From JADJNW01 sp964596135 (GTDB lineage: Bacteria > Bacteroidota > Bacteroidia > Chitinophagales > Saprospiraceae), in NCBI GenBank assembly GCA_964596135.1, contig CAZQTF010000021.1:1-26041 (forward strand): a DNA stretch of 26,041 nucleotides, read 5' to 3'. The translations under genes were made by a program, and so were the position numbers. Positions 23,001-26,041 of the stretch are shown piece after piece. The number at the start of each line of letters is the position of its first letter. Positions within the stretch are counted from its first letter, which is position 1. The notes beneath the pieces were generated by a model. It worked only from the letters and a program-made list of their open reading frames with translations. It searched no databases and was not told where the DNA came from.

Positions 23001-25976
23001 ACTGGTAGCCTCGTAGAAGTTCCAGATGATAATATCTTGATAGATGGAGCTGCTAATATTTGCGGTAGAATTGATGGTGGTGCCTGGCACATTGATGATG
23101 ATAGTGCTTGCTCCGCCCGAGTTGGCAAAGGCAATAGATGACGCACTGAAAACACTCGCATCCGGCAAGTTGAAAACAGCCACGCCGTTTCCATCTACAT
23201 TTACAGCATCAAAAACGCGATTGTTGGTCGTGCCGCCAACCGTGTTATTGGCAGTTGCCTGACTCAATTTATTGGAAGCCGCTTTCAGATCAGCTTCAAT
23301 TTGGGCCGCTTTCGCAGCAAGAGAGTAGTCCGTCTTCAAACTTGCACCGATATTATGTACCTCAACTGTTCTGCCATTCACCATCCATTGGATACCACTC
23401 ATTGGTGCGACGATGGTATTTAAAGGGCTGAATGCACCGCTAAAATTGAGTAGCTTAATGATGCTTCCACTCACTACCGTTCCCACTACTTCGATGGCAT
23501 TTCTGCTTTTATCATTACCAAAGTTGCTGTTAGTCAGTAAACTACCGATATCAAGGGCACCCGATATGTCAAGGTCTCCCGCGATAAAAGCATTTAATTC
23601 AATATGATTAACCGCTTGCAAATTACCCAAAGCGATCAGTCCGTAGTTTTTCAACCAGAATTGCCCAGACTCACAGTCGCCGGTTAGGCTTCCTTCCTCG
23701 TTTACGACCGTATGCGTTCCAAATTTAGCAAGTGTTTGTCCCTGCTTTTGAGTACTATAAGGATTATCACAAAGATCATACGTCAGGGAGTTGGGCAAAG
23801 CACTGGCATCAAAACCATCTACGCGGCAGAAACTGTTGCCCACCCCGGCACTTGGTATCCAGCCATTTACAGGTACTTCATACACCGCGTAAGATTCGCC
23901 GAAGGGTACCTCCAGATCAACTGGTGTTGTCGGACTGGTGATTGGATTGCCCGGCTTACGGGTGTAAGTACATTTCCAGACACCGTTGGCATCGTAACCA
24001 CAGGTAGCAGTAGCGATACTGCTCTCAGCATACAAAATAGTTGTACCATTCAACCCCGAAGGCGGCGTGGTTGTCCAGCTTTTTTCAGGTGTGATGTGAT
24101 AAACGCAAGGCCAGTTGTTATGCGCCGACACATCGGAATTATTACTATTGGTAGCCGGATTGTACCAAGTAATAGTAGTCGTATTCGCACCACCAGCATC
24201 AATGGTCGTGAAATAATAATTCTCACCCGCGTCCACGATGCCGTTACCATCATTACTCCCTGGACCATCCCAGGTGAAGGACACATTATCTACATCATCA
24301 TCACCTACCACGCGCCAGTAAAGGAGATTGCCGACTTTGCACTCGGCTACGAGGTTGAGATTAATATCTTCAGATTGGCAGCAATTTTCAAAACACATTG
24401 CATCTATTTGTGCTGCCGTACTCTCGGAAGCAGGTGTATTGCCGCTGATATTTCCAGGAAGCCCGCTATTTCTCGCCCAGTAGCTGGATACATCAGCTGT
24501 CCAGGTGCCCTGATTTTGGATTAGGTCATTCGCGCCAATGCAAAGCCCCGTGCCCTGCAAGGTACCATCATTGACTTGAAAACTGCCCGTGCCATCGCCA
24601 TTTACCCGCACATCCACATCACAGGCGGTCATAGTGCCTTTGTTATTCTTGAAATTGCCGTTGGCAATGGCTATCTGAGTATTATAGATTTTGTTGATAT
24701 TGTCGTTTTCGTAATTGCCACTGTCATCTCCATCTTTTGTATTGTAAGCGGTTTGGGTGGCATTCATCTGACCTCGATCGCCCACTTCCAGACAAACATC
24801 CACCAAAATCGTTTCCGCATCTGCTTTAGTTTGAAAATCGTGTGTAACATTGATACACACATTTTCCATATAGGTATAACCCTTCACATTTTGGAAATCA
24901 GCGGAGGTACTCTTCGTGCTAGGGGCATCTTTATTGAATTGTCCTTGGGTAAAGCCAGTACTGGCATCCTCATCGCCTATTTCTACTTCGGAGTCTTTGA
25001 TGCAAACAAAAGTATTGACCTCATCCAACTGGACATTCCCAGAGGTTTGTAGAATGCCATTTTGCATAATAAACTTAGCCCCGCTCGATTTAAGACCAAG
25101 GTTACCATTTCGAATAGTGAATTTTTTCCCTAACACATAAATTACTACGTCAGAGTTCAATAAAATATCCCCATTCTGGACTGTGACATTATGTGTAATT
25201 TTAATTTTTTCTGCGGATTTTAGATCTTGATTTGGAACTAAATCATCTTTCCAGGTGGAAGCATCTAACCAGTTACCATCGGCGATCGTCTCATAATTAA
25301 AATTGGTAGGAGGCGCACAGTCGCTAGCAATGGTGCCCGTGCCTTTCATCTCAAAGACAGTTGGGATATCACAAACCGTTTTTAGATTGCAACCAGGACC
25401 ACAGACGGATTCCTTATCAGTACTGTTACCTGCCTTTACATAAGTATCAATGCCTACCGGCAAATAGTTTCCAGTAACGGTGAAATAATAATTCCTTACG
25501 CCATTGTCGGAAAAGCCTTGTTCAAATTTTAAAGCCTTGTTATTGTTATTGTTTACGACACCACTTTCATTAAGTTTGCCGATACTAGGGCTCCCTTGAT
25601 TTGGGCTCAGGTTGTAGTTATTACCGGTTTTTGTCCAGGTACCTACACTATTTACTCCATTTGGAAATTGTGGGCAACCTGTCGCATCATCTGACAACTT
25701 TATGTCGAACGTTAAATGGCTAATGGCAGGACTAGAACCAGAGGTAATGGAGTAGAACCAGGTGGACTGACCAGCCACCGGAAAATCATACTTGACTTCT
25801 ACAAATTGGATGGAATGAGTAGAGGTGCTTGTCGTAAACGTAACCGGAGTACCATCACACCCCTGCGCTACTGCAAAAACTTTAATAAACAACGACAAAA
25901 GAAGCAAAAAGCCGATACGTAGCCATACAAAAGTAGGGGCTACTGCTCCTCGTTGGTGGAGTAGATAATGGGTCAT
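17004..25976 (-). CDS. Giant T9SS-secreted modular surface protein with choice-of-anchor A, SdrD B-like and GEVED domains
   Basis: The 2,990-residue product fills a third of the window. The ATG at 25976 precedes a signal peptide with a late hydrophobic core (IGFLLLLSLFIKVFAVAQ, cleavage near residue 38). Residues 40-230 are unassigned and Cys-containing. About 230-540 begins with DGNWLDASTWKDDLVPN and has a repetitive beta-helix-like pattern. Two choice-of-anchor A modules lie at about 770-1040 and 1137-1435, each with a WNFYEAT motif followed by ILAP or VLAP. Six SdrD B-like domains occupy about 1450-2305, with DxDxDG-type loops such as DSDGDGVQDANE that probably bind calcium. Ig/CARDB-like regions cover about 2310-2590 and a GEVED domain about 2625-2795 (WFDWNGDGDF, NGEVEDYI). 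A fibronectin-like segment precedes the T9SS type A sorting domain (2908-2990, SAVLYPNPG to MVKK). This predicts an exported, surface-anchored adhesin or matrix protein. Ligand is unknown. Only 65 bp upstream are visible, without a clear promoter. Confidence 0.93.
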   Translation of the reverse strand: MTHYLLHQRGAVAPTFVWLRIGFLLLLSLFIKVFAVAQGCDGTPVTFTTSTSTHSIQFVEVKYDFPVAGQSTWFYSITSGSSPAISHLTFDIKLSDDATGCPQFPNGVNSVGTWTKTGNNYNLSPNQGSPSIGKLNESGVVNNNNNKALKFEQGFSDNGVRNYYFTVTGNYLPVGIDTYVKAGNSTDKESVCGPGCNLKTVCDIPTVFEMKGTGTIASDCAPPTNFNYETIADGNWLDASTWKDDLVPNQDLKSAEKIKITHNVTVQNGDILLNSDVVIYVLGKKFTIRNGNLGLKSSGAKFIMQNGILQTSGNVQLDEVNTFVCIKDSEVEIGDEDASTGFTQGQFNKDAPSTKSTSADFQNVKGYTYMENVCINVTHDFQTKADAETILVDVCLEVGDRGQMNATQTAYNTKDGDDSGNYENDNINKIYNTQIAIANGNFKNNKGTMTACDVDVRVNGDGTGSFQVNDGTLQGTGLCIGANDLIQNQGTWTADVSSYWARNSGLPGNISGNTPASESTAAQIDAMCFENCCQSEDINLNLVAECKVGNLLYWRVVGDDDVDNVSFTWDGPGSNDGNGIVDAGENYYFTTIDAGGANTTTITWYNPATNSNNSDVSAHNNWPCVYHITPEKSWTTTPPSGLNGTTILYAESSIATATCGYDANGVWKCTYTRKPGNPITSPTTPVDLEVPFGESYAVYEVPVNGWIPSAGVGNSFCRVDGFDASALPNSLTYDLCDNPYSTQKQGQTLAKFGTHTVVNEEGSLTGDCESGQFWLKNYGLIALGNLQAVNHIELNAFIAGDLDISGALDIGSLLTNSNFGNDKSRNAIEVVGTVVSGSIIKLLNFSGAFSPLNTIVAPMSGIQWMVNGRTVEVHNIGASLKTDYSLAAKAAQIEADLKAASNKLSQATANNTVGGTTNNRVFDAVNVDGNGVAVFNLPDASVFSASSIAFANSGGASTIIINVPGTTINSTANISSSIYQDIIIWNFYEATSLTMNGSVTGTILAPMADITIGTNVDGVIVGQDISIGSQSHDPFFAGDFSSLCSGCQIDAQFSQTCKVNDEVIITVLATGAPSGKYLVKDGNTTVAGPVDNGTTVQFTGNEGTQYTVVDNVDASCSTTFTTSMQITGCNDEETCPTATFFDMTALGFTGSDLIGDNGNFNAIIGGNFTISGVTAADSEGRLAIGGNLSNNTGNLYTVGEISGSGASRAPIGIDNLVVVGDINGPVGVRGNVVYGGAGSGISFIAGTDGTGIQRQVNDVVNNVLDIPGAISYFQSESMALATCSGGTEGTVTSEFGTVTLNGLNASGVVYFEIPSANASTSYNFVNVGNASAILVNVGGTSATFSGGSIFLEGLANPVPLYPIDNTPAEELEFTEKTLWNFYEATTFSMSNFAMVGSVLAPKTNTVMLTGGGINGQVVFGGDVTVSGGFEFHNFCYNGDLSTCGVAEETGAIGNYVWLDENSDGLQDAGEPGIPNVRVDLKDANGNIIATTYTDSDGKYLFPNVAPGTYFVDVVEATLPTGLSQTTGYTNTGDNVPSDDNQEGDLGNKDQSQSNGYQVVLSSGEENLTADFGYNYNPTNDVNNGMNTASIGDRVWIDSDGDGVQDANEIGVSGIEVTLKDAGPDGIAGNADDVTVTTKTTDANGYYLFDGLAPGAYTVTVTSSTGASHAILTGGQYTQTGDPDHFAEPVANAPAGTAGDNKTTKPVVLGPGDVFLNADFGYQPDGAQLGSIGNTVWLDADADGRGPSGTITGINGDAINGAAGTSDDNETPIAGVTVALIKDLDGDGTWDANEPIIATDVTDALGQYLFEDLPTGDDYIVWVNDTDNVLDGLKPTYDSDAGSISNASGALTGVATSSRLGISSVMNLGTTPVTNQDFGYTPNTQDAGEGLIGDYVWFDTNRDGVQDADESGIEGVQVQLIDLGADEMIGGGDDEIVATTTTDENGYYYFGGLSVDDGDGDATYQVVIASSNFNAGQPLEGLENTFDPNGGNDNIGGAVSLTSANPVNLMQDFGYAGDDAGTLGSIGNQIWEDEDADGVKDAGETTGIAGVTLDLYRDLNGDGLLNPGEPKIGTTTTDANGNYLFSQLPAGNYIVDVTDDGGLLNGYWLSLSSNQNATTNSGNDPQDNSKTDAFAVTIGNGSPINNLNVDFGYYKDGASLGNYVWNDHNEDGLQNDGESGINNIVVTLTIDYQNGTTTILKTLTKNDANGNPGFYEFPNLLLDEDYNTGTSGTPSVDDLPKFTISINSNQSALTGFVATTKDVNSNGNDKEDSDDKDGVVAIPTQGNNNTTAQDPETNEDVIASYDFGFICNADDVTVTVSLSPNVVGSENQMVQATFTVVNSGTSNLSNVTFEGIKRLLTNGTESNITIAAPVESGTANMILSAGETWTYTANFTLGSYNAGDIYAILGQLEADSDACGEVLAAGGDFLFTVGVNMDVEIDDCFTPGQDLEVTLITRLLIDEDEAKNPTPVEINGQQVQIPARQFEARDLWITVTGVNGGNAFNPFSPPGGVNIQRYTDQGGVDAGRNTNEDLDESEPINTVRQPCSNPGENDKGCEFPDWVFKVQVPVPANHVGNTFSVTATDQFNIFTAIESPAGSGTYGSFTDITSISDSGGSDSDDAEICPLDYGDLPNTYPQARANVLGGTTAGKPNATGAVWAGSIVDTEVSQNFSLDATGDDNNVTDDEDGVGNLPSEVFRGNTYELTVTLNSNQNGTNMYYGLWFDWNGDGDFTDTGVDQFYTNETALEYDDENGVVDALVSFTVPNGAVPNYAVRLIVSNMPFISSDFGGTFANGEVEDYIKPIDLPIELLDFTATPVDNKKVLLKWSTATETNNAYFSMQRSKDGLRWEEIAQIKGAGNSSSTLNYFLWDNAPLEGINYYRFQQFDFDGAFSYSPVRTAVITGKGSFSAVLYPNPGFDLFYLQLSNTRQQVHRIAILNHMGQRMETIIPEINATDELYTINAQAYPSGYYWVLVMDERGAIIEKLPMVKK
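19060..21630 (-). repeat. Six diverged tandem SdrD B-like domain repeats within the giant gene
   Basis: Units begin with the G-x-x-V/I-W-x-D pattern near 21621, 21210, 20785, 20300, 19905 and 19500 and are about 370-450 bp long. Most units end with a DFGY motif. The DNA is clearly related in the Ca-loop region (repeated 'gcatcctgcacgccatc'-like stretches on the plus strand) but diverged elsewhere, so this is old domain duplication rather than a recent tandem array. Confidence 0.85.
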
Positions 25977-26041
25977 CTTATTATTTGTTTGGGTCGTAAA
26001 AAATATTGATTATGATTTGCTTTTGTAAAGCATTACATAAA

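Noticed and set aside
23712..24524. 270-residue plus-strand open frame and other plus-strand frames between 18.4 and 25.9 kb
   Set aside because: They are shadows of the giant minus-strand gene, which is continuous and has coherent domains throughout.
1..26041. tRNA, rRNA, insertion sequence or prophage
   Set aside because: No cloverleaf with conserved T-loop, no rRNA segment, no transposase or phage protein and no terminal inverted repeats were seen in either strand.

Overview
The window looks like chromosomal DNA from a free-living member of the Bacteroidota, probably of the Saprospiria/Lewinella type. The evidence is a type IX secretion C-terminal domain on a 2,990-residue surface protein, lipoproteins with Bacteroidota-style lipoboxes, TAnnTTTG-type promoter boxes, weak Shine-Dalgarno signals, and a histidine kinase with the 'KETAHQLGTP' H-box common in this phylum. 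The genus is an inference. I see no rRNA, tRNA, CRISPR array, insertion sequence or prophage gene.

Left part (1-4.4 kb): the 5' two thirds of sucA (2-oxoglutarate dehydrogenase E1) runs off the left edge on the minus strand, with a small coiled-coil lipoprotein upstream. A plus-strand thiolase of the 3-oxoadipyl-CoA type follows. A strong bidirectional terminator separates it from a small secreted protein that resembles a free-standing T9SS-like beta domain.

Middle-left part (4.5-9.6 kb): all genes are on the minus strand. In transcription order they are a sensor histidine kinase, a ParA ATPase, a ribbon-helix-helix-like protein with an acidic N-terminus, and a patatin phospholipase fused to a POTRA and outer-membrane beta barrel. 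The parA leader holds four 'CAGC' boxes at 9-10 bp spacing. ParA, the RHH partner and this array together look like a compact ParA/ParG-style partition or positioning module. This is the most system-like item in the window.

Middle-right part (9.6-16.5 kb): a DUF3089 alpha/beta-hydrolase lipoprotein diverges from two secreted NTF2-like proteins on the plus strand. These converge, across a hairpin terminator, on a three-gene minus-strand set: a GMC flavoenzyme, a gluconate-2-dehydrogenase-subunit-3-like Tat/lipoprotein, and a Tat-type TIM-barrel isomerase. This set is probably an envelope polyol or sugar oxidation unit, in which the signal-less GMC subunit may be exported together with its small partner. 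A ChaN-like haem-binding protein follows.

Right part (16.5-26 kb): a gene-poor stretch with several hairpins, two of them typical minus-strand terminators, lies downstream of one giant gene of 8,973 bp. Its product has a signal peptide, a beta-helix-like N-terminal region, two 'choice-of-anchor A' modules, six SdrD B-like calcium-type repeats, further Ig-like regions, a GEVED domain and a T9SS sorting domain. It is a cell-surface adhesin-type protein.
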